From contig CACYJV010000004.1 of assembly GCA_902774815.1 (NCBI GenBank), forward strand, positions 1-64,000: a DNA stretch of 64,000 nucleotides. Direction: 5' to 3'. The position numbers were made by a program, and so were the translations under genes. The notes below the pieces were generated by a model that was given only the letters and a program-made list of their open reading frames with translations, was not told the origin of the DNA and searched no databases. Each line of letters starts with the position of its first letter. The stretch's first letter is position 1. Shown here piece after piece: positions 38,584-47,493 of this stretch. The stretch comes from an uncultured Prevotellaceae bacterium (GTDB taxonomy: Bacteria > Bacteroidota > Bacteroidia > Bacteroidales > Bacteroidaceae).

Positions 38584-39825
38584 ATGGCACAGAACGACCT
38601 GTCAACGACGAAGAGCGCCAGCCGCCTCGTAGCAAGGCTCACCGACGCCCAGCGCAGCGACATCCTCCGCGACCTGGCCGATGCCACCGAGGAACGCACG
38701 TCCGACCTGCTGGCTGCCAACGCCCTCGACCTGAGCCGCATGGACCAGGCCGACCCGCGCTACGACCGCCTGCAGCTCACGGCAGCGCGCCTGCGCGACA
38801 TTGCCCGCGACCTGCGCTGCGTGGCCGCACTGCCCTCGCCGCTCGGCCGCACGCTGAAGCATGCCGTGCTGCCCAACGGACTCGAGCTCAGCCGCGTGAG
38901 CGTGCCCTTCGGTGTCATCGGCATCATCTTCGAGGCACGCCCCAACGTGTGCTTCGACTGCTTCGCGCTCTGCCTGAAGGCGGGCAGCGCTTGCGTCCTG
39001 AAGGGCGGCAGCGATGCCCGCGACAGCTGCACCGCCATCGTCGGCCTCATCCACGACGTGCTGCAGCGCCACGGACTGCCTGCCAGTTGCGCGGCCTTGC
39101 TGACGAGCCATGCCGACACCGACCATCTGCTGCAGGCACGCGGCCTCGTCGACCTCATCATCCCCCGTGGCAGCAGCCGCCTCATCAACTATGTGCGGGA
39201 GCATGCCCAGGTGCCGGTCATCGAGACGGGTGCAGGGGTGGTGCACTGCTATGTCGACCGTGCTGCCGACCTCGCCAAAGCCCTCGCCATCGTCGTCAAT
39301 GCCAAGACACGGCGCGTCAGCGTCTGCAATGCCCTCGACTGCCTCATCATCCACCGCGACCGCCTCGACTTCCTGCCCGTGCTGGCCCGCGAGCTGACCG
39401 CCAAGGGCGTGCGCATCGAGGCCGACGAGCGCGCCTGGCAAGCCCTTCAGGGCGTGGTGCCCCCGACCCTTCTTGCCGTGGCCGACGACCAGTCGTTCGG
39501 CACCGAGTTCCTGGCGCTGCGCATGGCCGTCAGGGTGGTCGATTCGCTCGACGAAGCCCTCCTCCACATCGGCCGCTACGGCTCGGGCCACAGCGAGAGC
39601 ATCGTCACCGACGATGCCTGCGCGGCACAGCGCTTCCTCGACGAGGTCGATGCCGCCTGCGTCTATTGGAACGCGCCCACCAGCTTCACCGACGGCGCCC
39701 AGTTCGGACTCGGTGCCGAGATAGGCATCTCCACGCAGAAGCTCCATGCCCGCGGCCCCATGGCACTCGAGGAGATCACCACCTACAAATGGGTGGTCAA
39801 GGGCGACGGGCAGACGCGCCCCTGA
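38584..39825 (+). CDS. proA: Glutamate-5-semialdehyde dehydrogenase
   Basis: A 413-residue enzyme reducing glutamyl phosphate. The predicted catalytic Cys248 lies in NAKTRRVSVCNALD. FEARPNVCFDCFALCLKAG and LIIPRGSSRLINYV are family signatures. The gene is very rich in G/C-ending codons and therefore carries long open frames on the opposite strand that I regard as non-genes. Confidence 0.94.
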   Translation: MAQNDLSTTKSASRLVARLTDAQRSDILRDLADATEERTSDLLAANALDLSRMDQADPRYDRLQLTAARLRDIARDLRCVAALPSPLGRTLKHAVLPNGLELSRVSVPFGVIGIIFEARPNVCFDCFALCLKAGSACVLKGGSDARDSCTAIVGLIHDVLQRHGLPASCAALLTSHADTDHLLQARGLVDLIIPRGSSRLINYVREHAQVPVIETGAGVVHCYVDRAADLAKALAIVVNAKTRRVSVCNALDCLIIHRDRLDFLPVLARELTAKGVRIEADERAWQALQGVVPPTLLAVADDQSFGTEFLALRMAVRVVDSLDEALLHIGRYGSGHSESIVTDDACAAQRFLDEVDAACVYWNAPTSFTDGAQFGLGAEIGISTQKLHARGPMALEEITTYKWVVKGDGQTRP

Positions 39826-39887
39826 CACCGCACCGACAGCGAAGAGATTGACAGAACCCCCAAAAAACACAAAACCCTCCATACGAC

Positions 39888-40907
39888 ATGAGAACATTCC
39901 AATACGTACAGGACATCGGCGACCTCAGCGCCGCCCTCCGCGAAGCACAGGAAGTGAAGCGCGACCGCTACCAGTGGCAGCACCTCGGCCGCAACAAGAC
40001 CGCACTGCTCATCTTCTTCAACAACTCACTCCGCACACGCCTCTCCACACAGAAGGCTGCCATGAACCTCGGCATGAACGTCATCGTGCTCGACGTCAAC
40101 CAGGGTGCCTGGAAACTCGAGACCGAGCGCGGCGTCATCATGGACGGCGACAAAAGCGAGCACCTGCTCGAGGCCATCCCCGTCATGGCGTGCTACTGCG
40201 ACATCATCGCCATCCGCTCCTTCGCAGGCCTCACCGACCGCGACTACGACTATGCCGAGACCGTCATGCAGCAGTTCGTGAAGTACAGCGGCAAGCCCGT
40301 CGTGGCCATGGAGACCGCCACCGTGCATCCCCTGCAGGCCTTCGCCGACCTCATCACCATCGCCGAGCATTGGGACCACCCCCTCATCACCCACCACCCA
40401 TCACCCATCACCCCATCATCACCCACCACCCACCACCCAACACCCAAAGTCGTCCTCACCTGGGCGCCCCACTGCCGTGCCCTGCCGCAGGCCGTGCCCA
40501 ACTCGTTTGCCGAGTGGATGCGCGCCGCCGACGTCGACCTCGTCGTCACCCATCCCGAGGGCTACGAGCTCGACCCGCGCTTCGTGGGCGATGCCCGTGT
40601 GGAGTACGACCAGAAGAAAGCCTTCGAGGGTGCCGACTTCATCTATGCCAAGAACTGGAGCTGCCCGGGCGTGACCAGTCCCGCCGACTACGGCAAGATC
40701 CTCTCGCGCGACATGTCGTGGACCGTCGATGCCGAGCACATGTCGTGGACCAACAATGCCTACTTCATGCACTGCCTGCCCGTGCGCCGTGGCCTCATCG
40801 TCACCGACGACGTCATCGAGGGTCCCCGTTCCCTCGTCATCCCCGAAGCCGCCAACCGCGAAATCTCCGCCCAGGTAGTCCTCAAGCGCATCCTCGAGAG
40901 CTTGTAA
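39888..40907 (+). CDS. argF': N-succinyl/N-acetylornithine carbamoyltransferase, with in-frame repeat insertion
   Basis: A 339-residue carbamoyltransferase of the Bacteroides SOTCase type. FFNNSLRTRLSTQKAA binds carbamoyl phosphate; HPLQAFADL, TWAPHCRALPQAVPNSF and MHCLPVRRGL complete the active site. Residue 90 is Ser (GDKSEHLL), where I recall Pro90 in the B. fragilis succinyl enzyme and Glu92 in acetyl-specific enzymes; Ser fits succinyl preference. About 20 residues between IAEHWDHP and KVVLTWAPH are encoded by a CACCCAT-like heptad array (40378-40447), in a loop that is shorter in homologues. The loop position suggests that activity is kept. Confidence 0.92.
   Translation: MRTFQYVQDIGDLSAALREAQEVKRDRYQWQHLGRNKTALLIFFNNSLRTRLSTQKAAMNLGMNVIVLDVNQGAWKLETERGVIMDGDKSEHLLEAIPVMACYCDIIAIRSFAGLTDRDYDYAETVMQQFVKYSGKPVVAMETATVHPLQAFADLITIAEHWDHPLITHHPSPITPSSPTTHHPTPKVVLTWAPHCRALPQAVPNSFAEWMRAADVDLVVTHPEGYELDPRFVGDARVEYDQKKAFEGADFIYAKNWSCPGVTSPADYGKILSRDMSWTVDAEHMSWTNNAYFMHCLPVRRGLIVTDDVIEGPRSLVIPEAANREISAQVVLKRILESL
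40378..40447. repeat. CACCCAT/CACCCAC heptad array inside argF'
   Basis: About eight imperfect heptads of CACCCAT, CACCCAC and CACCCAA, read in frame as Thr-His-His-Pro and Ser-Pro-Ile-Thr repeats. Confidence 0.85.
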
Positions 40908-41236
40908 TTGACAGTTGATAATTGATAGTTGATAATTGAAAATTGATAATTATGATTACCATCTGTCAATTGTGGGAAAAACCCTCGAACCCGTCCAAAC
41001 TGAGCAGTAATCCGCACCCACGCGTAGGGGCAGACTCCCGTGTCTGCCCGAAAGAACATAGAGGAAAGCGCACCCAAGCGTAGGGGCAGACTCCCGTGTC
41101 TGCCCGAAGAATACAGAGGAAAGCGCACCCACCCGTAGGGGCAGACTCCCGTGTCTGCCCGAAAGAATGCAGAGGAAAGCGCAACCACGCGTAGGGGAAC
41201 TATAAACTATAAACTATAAACTCTCAACTAAAAAAG
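40908..41236. repeat. Heptad-armed intergenic element with 56-bp tandem palindromes
   Basis: TTGATAA/TTGATAG heptads (40908-40950) end in TTATGATTACC. Then three and a half copies of a 55-56-bp unit follow (GTAGGGG at 41024, 41080, 41135 and 41191), each with the palindrome GGGCAGACTCCCGTGTCTGCCC-like stem. AACTATA heptads (41200-41225) close the stretch. No gene is present. Confidence 0.75.
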
Positions 41237-42268
41237 ATGTTATCTTTCGAATGTGACTATAACAATGGTGCTCATCCCAAGGTGCTGCAGCACCTCATCG
41301 ACACCAACCAGAAGCAGAGTCTCACCTATGGCTTCGACGAGTGGAGCGAAAGCGCACGCCGCAAGATCCGCCAGGCATGCCAGTGTCCCGATGCCGACAT
41401 CTACTTCCTCTCCGGAGGCACCCAGGCCAATGCCACCGTCATCGACTCCTGCCTCGCCACCTGCGAGGCCGTCATCAGTGCCGACACCGGACATATCAAC
41501 GTCCACGAGGCCGGTGCCGTCGAGGCCAGCGGTCACCGCGTCATCGCACTGCCCTCTGCCGACGGCAAGCTCATGCCCGACACCCTCGCCACCTTCATGC
41601 AGGTGTACGAAACCGACGAGAGCCGCGACCACGTAGCGCAGCCCGGCATGGTCTATATCACCTTCCCCACCGAGATGGGAACCCTCTACACGGCCGACGA
41701 GATCACGGCCATCCATGCCATCTGCCGCAAGTACGACCTGCAGCTGTTCGTCGATGGTGCCCGTCTGGGCTACGGCCTCATGTCCACCGACAGCGACGTC
41801 ACCCTGCCCTGGCTGGCCCGCCATTGCGACGTGTTCTACATCGGCGGCACCAAGGTCGGTGCCCTCTGTGGCGAGGCCGTGGTGTTCCCGCGCGGCAATG
41901 CCCCGAAGCACTTCTTCTCCAACGTCAAGCGCCATGGCGCCCTCCTCGCCAAGAGCCGTGTCGTCGGCGTGCAGTTCGACGCCCTCTTCACCGACAGCCT
42001 CTACTTCGACATCTCCCGTCATGCCATCGTCATGGCGCAGAAGCTCAGGCAGGTGCTCCAGGAGGCAGGCATGACCTTCTACATGCTCTCCCCCACCAAC
42101 CAGCAGTTCATACTCCTGCCCACCGAGCAGGCTCACGAGCTCAAGCGCCGCATCGACTTCACCCTCTGGGGACCATCGCCGCAGGACCCCTCGCTCATGA
42201 TCTGCCGCTTCGTCACCTCATGGGCCACCACCGAACAGGACATCGAACAGCTGCGCAAACTCCTCTAG
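41237..42268 (+). CDS. PLP-dependent threonine aldolase-family enzyme
   Basis: A 343-residue fold-type-I PLP enzyme of the low-specificity threonine aldolase family, which cleaves threonine or allo-threonine to glycine and acetaldehyde. FLSGGTQANA binds the cofactor phosphate, FVDGARLGYGL carries the ring-nitrogen Asp, and Lys206 in FYIGGTKVGALCGE is the Schiff-base lysine. The start MLSFECDYNNGAHP is the usual one. It stands alone between two repeat stretches. Codon use is still strongly G/C-ending. Confidence 0.9.
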   Translation: MLSFECDYNNGAHPKVLQHLIDTNQKQSLTYGFDEWSESARRKIRQACQCPDADIYFLSGGTQANATVIDSCLATCEAVISADTGHINVHEAGAVEASGHRVIALPSADGKLMPDTLATFMQVYETDESRDHVAQPGMVYITFPTEMGTLYTADEITAIHAICRKYDLQLFVDGARLGYGLMSTDSDVTLPWLARHCDVFYIGGTKVGALCGEAVVFPRGNAPKHFFSNVKRHGALLAKSRVVGVQFDALFTDSLYFDISRHAIVMAQKLRQVLQEAGMTFYMLSPTNQQFILLPTEQAHELKRRIDFTLWGPSPQDPSLMICRFVTSWATTEQDIEQLRKLL

Positions 42269-42326
42269 CACGACACCCTCTTTCAGGCGACTGCACGAAG
42301 GGAAAGGAGAGGATTTGGGTATAGGG

Positions 42327-42446
42327 CTATGCTTTTGAGGATATAGAACTATGCTTTACAGGGTATAAAGCAATGACATAGAGGCTGGAAGTCAATGCTT
42401 TAGCGTCTGGGAACCAATGTTTTAGAGACTGAAAAGCATATTTTTC
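42327..42446. repeat. 22-bp-period array, copy 3 (five units)
   Basis: Five units of exactly 22 bp with cores CTATGCTTT, CAATGACAT, CAATGCTTT and CAATGTTTT, plus a partial unit. The array fills the gap between the aldolase and radC, whose 3' ends face each other. Confidence 0.8.
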
Positions 42447-42465
42447 CAACTATTGAACGCCAATT

Positions 42466-43161
42466 CTATAGTTTACCGTGTTCGTGATAGCTGAAATAAA
42501 GGCCATCACAAACGATGACATGGTCGAGGAAATGGATGCGCATGGTGTCGCAAGCCTTCTTGACACGCTCCGTCAGGCGGTCGTCATCGCGACTGGGATG
42601 GGGATTGTTTGATGGGTGATTGTGGCAAAGAGCCAACACTGTAGCGTTCGCAAGTATAGCCTCCTTTATTATAACTCTCACGTCTACAGCAGTTTCCGTA
42701 ATCCCACCATGGGAAATTTTCATGGGTTTGATGAGGCGGAAGTTCTGGTTCATAAGCAACACCCATGCCTCTTCAACGTCAAGGTCTTGCATACGCGTGC
42801 GCATATATTCATAAATGTCAGGCGCAGAACCCATCTGTTTGCGCTCTTCGGCCTTCTCGCGCTGGCGACGTTTGCCCAGTTCGCAAGCTGCAAGGATGCT
42901 GATTGCTTTCGCCTCGCCGATGCCATTATACTCGCAGAGTTCGCGAATAGACTTCTTCCCCAGCGTGTTCAGGTTGTTCTGGCAGTCAGCCAGCACGCGC
43001 TTCATCAGCTCCACGGCGCTCTCGCGTGTCGACCCTGAACCAATCAGTATCGCCAGCAACTCCGAGTCGCTGAGTGCCTCGGCACCCAGGTCGCGCAGCT
43101 TCTCGCGCGGCCGGTCTTCCTCGGCCCACTGGTTGATGCTCAGTTTGTTTGTTTCCTTCAT
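42466..43161 (-). CDS. radC: RadC-family JAB-domain protein
   Basis: A 231-residue protein with an N-terminal helix-hairpin-helix region (residues about 20-95, YNGIGEAKAISILAACELG) and a C-terminal JAB/JAMM domain. The metal motif is His180-Asn-His182-Pro and Asp192-Asp193 in LCHNHPSNNPHPSRDD. Named after a DNA repair phenotype, the family function is unclear; JAB domains often act as metallo-isopeptidases or nucleases. It starts 20 bp after the serpin gene and is probably cotranscribed with it. Confidence 0.94.
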   Translation of the reverse strand: MKETNKLSINQWAEEDRPREKLRDLGAEALSDSELLAILIGSGSTRESAVELMKRVLADCQNNLNTLGKKSIRELCEYNGIGEAKAISILAACELGKRRQREKAEERKQMGSAPDIYEYMRTRMQDLDVEEAWVLLMNQNFRLIKPMKISHGGITETAVDVRVIIKEAILANATVLALCHNHPSNNPHPSRDDDRLTERVKKACDTMRIHFLDHVIVCDGLYFSYHEHGKL

Positions 43162-43181
43162 CAGATGTCGATTCTCAAGGT

Positions 43182-44615
43182 TTACTGTCCGTAGTAGGTC
43201 CCTATGAAGAGAATGGCACCCGTGATGTTGTCTTTAATCATATAAAGGAACGGGCGCGTGGCATGGAACATGCAGTTGCGGTATTGCGGCGGACGAGCAG
43301 CGCCGACAAGGAAACTCTGCTCGGTGACGGCGGCGGCCTTCGTGCCGGTCTCGCTGACTTCAATGCGGGCCTTCTGCTTCATTTCCGATACGTAGACGGG
43401 CACGCCACGTTCTACATAGGCCAAGTGGCTGTAGTCTGCCCGACGGGCGTCGAACATCGAGCGTACGCCCAGCAGCTGCATCACGGGGATGAGGGGCAGC
43501 TCGACCTCGGTCTCGAAGCGCGGCAGCAGAATGTCGACACGGCAGGTAGTGCTCTTCTTCCATACTTTGTTGAAATCATCATAGCCGATGCTGCTGAGCA
43601 GGCGGTCGAGGCTGCTGTCCTCGTCGGGCAGCAGCACCACCATGCTGCAACCATCCGTGTAGGGCATGGTCAGCATCGCGAAGCCTTTCCCCTCGCCGTA
43701 ACAGAAAAGATGTTTCTGGTGCATCAGCGGCAGCTTGACTGACGTGCCATCAGCCAGCGTGAAGTCTTTCAGGCGGGTGCCGTTGGCATCGAAGGTGTCG
43801 CTCCACTGGCTCTCGAAGTAGACGGCGTTCAGGGCAGTGAGCAGCGTGTTGGGGTCTATCTCGTCGACCATCTGCGGAATCATGCCGCGTGTCTGGGTGT
43901 TGCACCAGTCGTTCACGCTCTTCACGTTCAGGTCGTTGCTAATCCATGCCTGGTAGTTCCCGACGGCCTGACTACGGAAGTCTTCCTTCAGCTTCCACTT
44001 CGGGTTCACAAACAGCGCGTTGGCCATGCTGAAGCAGGAGCCCTCGCCGTTGCCGGTGAGGTAGGGAATGAGTTTCTTGTAGAAAGCATTCGCCGCCTCG
44101 GGCTGGCAGCCGAGCAGCTGGCTGACCTCGCTCTGCGTCTGGCCTGCAGCGCCGTTGTTGGTCATGCTGAGCAGGCAGGCGATGCTCAAGGGCGACAGCA
44201 CGGTGCTCTTCTGCCTGCTGACGGCCTTGAGGAAGCGGAACGAGAGTTCGTTGACGGCATGGAGGTTGGACTTGTCGGCATCGGTCAGCTCGATGCGCAC
44301 GAACTTGCGACGGTGGGCGGGGGCGACGCCGTCGCCCATGGCGATGACCATGTTCTGGCTGACGCGCATGCGCTTGCTGGGGTAGCCGACGAAGAATGCT
44401 TCGACCTCGGCATTCATGTCGGGCACCTCGATGGTGAACTGCCCGTCGACGTTGGTGACCACTGCCGACTTCTTGTTGCCGACGACGCGCACGGTGGCCC
44501 CGATGGCGGGCTGGTTGTCGGCCGCGTCGACGACGCGACCACGGATGGTGAGCTGTGCATGGGCGGCTCCGGAGACGAGGAGGAGCAGCCACAGGAGAAG
44601 AAGTTGTTGGCGCAT
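43182..44615 (-). CDS. Secreted serpin with N-terminal carboxypeptidase-D-like domain
   Basis: A 477-residue secreted protein: signal peptide (to about Ala20), a carboxypeptidase-regulatory-like beta-sandwich (TIRGRVVDAADNQPAIGATV, about 22-105), then a full serpin domain (about 112-477). The hinge of the reactive-centre loop is intact (ETGTKAAAVTEQSF from about 422), and the end is normal (RPFLYMIKDNITGAILFIGTYYGQ in type). Inhibitory serpins trap serine or cysteine proteases. The scissile bond probably lies in the segment FLVGAARPPQYRN. Host-associated bacteria may use such proteins against gut proteases. It lies 13 bp after the glycosyltransferase gene. Confidence 0.92.
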   Translation of the reverse strand: MRQQLLLLWLLLLVSGAAHAQLTIRGRVVDAADNQPAIGATVRVVGNKKSAVVTNVDGQFTIEVPDMNAEVEAFFVGYPSKRMRVSQNMVIAMGDGVAPAHRRKFVRIELTDADKSNLHAVNELSFRFLKAVSRQKSTVLSPLSIACLLSMTNNGAAGQTQSEVSQLLGCQPEAANAFYKKLIPYLTGNGEGSCFSMANALFVNPKWKLKEDFRSQAVGNYQAWISNDLNVKSVNDWCNTQTRGMIPQMVDEIDPNTLLTALNAVYFESQWSDTFDANGTRLKDFTLADGTSVKLPLMHQKHLFCYGEGKGFAMLTMPYTDGCSMVVLLPDEDSSLDRLLSSIGYDDFNKVWKKSTTCRVDILLPRFETEVELPLIPVMQLLGVRSMFDARRADYSHLAYVERGVPVYVSEMKQKARIEVSETGTKAAAVTEQSFLVGAARPPQYRNCMFHATRPFLYMIKDNITGAILFIGTYYGQ

Positions 44616-44628
44616 GGTCGGTTCGATT

Positions 44629-45720
<1,092 letters not shown>

Positions 45721-45731
45721 GATTACAATAT

Positions 45732-46019
45732 TTTATTCGGGGGTACGGGGGTGCGGGGGTACGAGAGTAGCTTCGACGATTGCTCGACGATGCGGGGGTG
45801 CGGGGGTGCGGGGGTGCGAGGGTAGCTTCGACGATTGCTCGACGATGCGGGGGTACGGGGGTGCGGGGGTACGAGGGTAGCTTCGACTATTGCTCGGGGG
45901 TGCGGGGGTGAGGAAAGGAAACGAAAATAGTGAATAGCAAGTAGTCAGGATGACGGTCAGATACGAGTCTTGACAGTAATCATGAACTATTCGCTACTCA
46001 CTATCAACTATTCACCAGG
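45732..46019. repeat. GGGGGTGC octamer array and heptad-armed element
   Basis: Octamers GGGGGTAC/GGGGGTGC alternate with GTAGCTTCGACGATTGCTCG blocks three times (45736-45910). They are followed by arms AGTGAATAGCAAGTAG and ACTATTCGCTACTCAC (45928-45943 and 45984-45999) around a short core that ends GTAATCATGA. There is no gene between the glycosyltransferase start and the EF-P stop. Confidence 0.7.
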
Positions 46020-46023
46020 AGTC

Positions 46024-46590
46024 TTACTCCTTGACGCGCTGCAGGTAGGAACCGTCGCGGGTGTCGACCAGCACGAGCTCGCCCTCGTCGATGAACAGGG
46101 GCACGCGGATCTCAACACCTGTCTCCAGCGTGGCGGGCTTCAGGGTATTGGTGGCGGTGTCGCCCTTGATGCCGGGCTCGGAGTGAGTCACGCGCAGCGT
46201 GGTCTTCACGGGCATCTCAGCGTAGAGGATGGTGTTGGTGTCGGCATCGCTGACCACCTCGACAACGTCGCCTTCCTTCATGTAGTCGACGCCGGTGATG
46301 AGGTCCTTGGCGATGGGAATCTGGTCGAAGGTTTCCTGGTTCATGAAGATGTAGTCATCGCCCTCCATGTAGAGGTACTGATAGGCACGGCGCTCAACGC
46401 GTACGTCCTCGAGAGACTCGCCGATGTTGAAACGCTTCTCCAGCACGCGTCCGCTGACAACGTCCTTCAGCGTGGTGCGCATAATGGTGTTACCCTTGCC
46501 CGGCTTCACATGCAGGAAGTCGATGCAGAAATACAGCTTGCCATCCATGCGGATGCAAGTTCCTTTCTTGATGTCTTGTGATTTAATCAT
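46024..46590 (-). CDS. efp: Elongation factor P
   Basis: A 188-residue EF-P with the three-domain beta-barrel layout. The tip of domain I is HVKPGKGNTIMRTTL, with Lys32 as the residue that reaches the peptidyl-transferase centre. The C-terminal GIKGDTATNTLKPATLETG and RVPLFIDEGE are conserved. It relieves ribosome stalling at polyproline. It is divergent from rpmH. Confidence 0.96.
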   Translation of the reverse strand: MIKSQDIKKGTCIRMDGKLYFCIDFLHVKPGKGNTIMRTTLKDVVSGRVLEKRFNIGESLEDVRVERRAYQYLYMEGDDYIFMNQETFDQIPIAKDLITGVDYMKEGDVVEVVSDADTNTILYAEMPVKTTLRVTHSEPGIKGDTATNTLKPATLETGVEIRVPLFIDEGELVLVDTRDGSYLQRVKE

Positions 46591-46650
46591 TGCTTGTCTG
46601 TATCGTTTAATTTATCGTATAAATTTCGGATGAAAGCCCCAAAACCGCTG

Positions 46651-46658
46651 CAAAGTTA
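46651..46658 (-). promoter_or_regulatory. Probable -7 box of efp
   Basis: TAACTTTG on the minus strand, 61 bp before the efp start. No clear TTTG partner is seen at -33. Confidence 0.5.
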
Positions 46659-46709
46659 CAAATAAAATATAAAAAATCGCAGTTTTTGCATTTAATTTTC
46701 TCATAATTC

Positions 46710-46740
46710 TTTGTTATTTCGAAAATTATGCGTACTTTTG
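46710..46740 (+). promoter_or_regulatory. Promoter of rpmH
   Basis: TTTG (46710-46713), 19 bp, then TACTTTTG (46733-46740), 57 bp before the rpmH start. Confidence 0.75.
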
Positions 46741-46797
46741 CACCCCAAAGTGAGAATTTCTCTGGAAATAACAACAAAATAAAACGATAATAGAACA

Positions 46798-46953
46798 ATG
46801 AAAAGAACATTTCAGCCCCACAACCGTCGCCGCGTGAACAAGCATGGTTTCCGCGAGCGCATGGCAACGAAGAATGGTCGTCGCGTGCTGGCTTCTCGCC
46901 GCGCCAAGGGCCGCAAGAAGTTGACAGTATCTGATGAGAACCACGGAAAGTAA
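46798..46953 (+). CDS. rpmH: 50S ribosomal protein L34
   Basis: A 51-residue basic protein. [18 protein letters not shown] and [18 protein letters not shown] are unmistakable for L34. A seven- to eight-residue C-terminal extension ([10 protein letters not shown]) goes slightly beyond the usual 44-46 residues, as in other Bacteroidetes. The start is preceded by an A-rich stretch rather than a Shine-Dalgarno site. It has its own promoter and terminator. Confidence 0.97.
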   Translation: MKRTFQPHNRRRVNKHGFRERMATKNGRRVLASRRAKGRKKLTVSDENHGK

Positions 46954-46976
46954 TCCGACTGGTGGAACATGACGAC

Positions 46977-47020
46977 AAAAAGGCAGCATGAGCTTCGGGC
47001 TTGTGCTGCCTTTTGTTTTT
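46977..47020 (+). terminator. Terminator of rpmH
   Basis: AAAAGGCAGCA pairs with TGCTGCCTTTT around an inner GAGCTTCGGGCTT hairpin, followed by GTTTTT. Confidence 0.85.
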
Positions 47021-47370
47021 GGCATTACGCGGGTGGCGGGCAGACACGGGAGTCTGCCCCTACACGTGGACAGGGCTTTTATCGGAAAGAAATTGCCGGA
47101 AATTAACAGAAATTATTCCCAGAAACAAGATTATATTATTTTGGGGAATGACATAGCAGAGGGCACAGAATCGGCCTGCAGGGCCAGCAATCACAAAGCC
47201 CAGGGCAGCGCCCTGGGTAGTGCAGCACAAGAGGAAAATACGCCCTGCATGGGCAAAACCATCATGAAAGGTGCTGCCCCTGCGGGGCGAATTGTGCCAT
47301 CTGCTTTATCACTCCCTTTGTTTTTGGCAATACGCAGGTGGCGGGCAGACACGGGAGTCTGCCCCTACAC
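47012..47370. repeat. 54-bp direct duplication with palindromes, between rpmH and the PASTA gene
   Basis: 47012-47065 and 47317-47370 are nearly identical and each contains the GGGCAGAC / GTCTGCCC palindrome seen at 41 kb. Between them are other small palindromes (CCTGCAGGG, GCCCAGGGCAGCGCCCTGGG, CTGCCCCTGCGGGGCG). No gene is present in 46954-47493. Confidence 0.75.
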
Positions 47371-47433
47371 ATGGGTATTGGAATGTAATTGCCTTTTGTA
47401 CAAGGGCGGCGATGCAAAAAAATGTGCAATTCA

Positions 47434-47465
47434 TTTGGTATTGCGCGCGGTTTTCATTAACTTTG
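47434..47465 (+). promoter_or_regulatory. Promoter of the PASTA-rluD-ddl operon
   Basis: TTTG (47434-47437), 20 bp, then TAACTTTG (47458-47465), 28 bp before the PASTA gene start. Confidence 0.8.
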
Positions 47466-47493
47466 CACCTAAATAATAATATATAAGGTATCA

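Noticed and set aside
38602-39897. 431-residue protein on the minus strand opposite proA
   Set aside because: It is the mirror of a G/C-ending gene; its sequence is Gly/Ala/Val/Asp/His-rich without family motifs, and proA has its catalytic signature.
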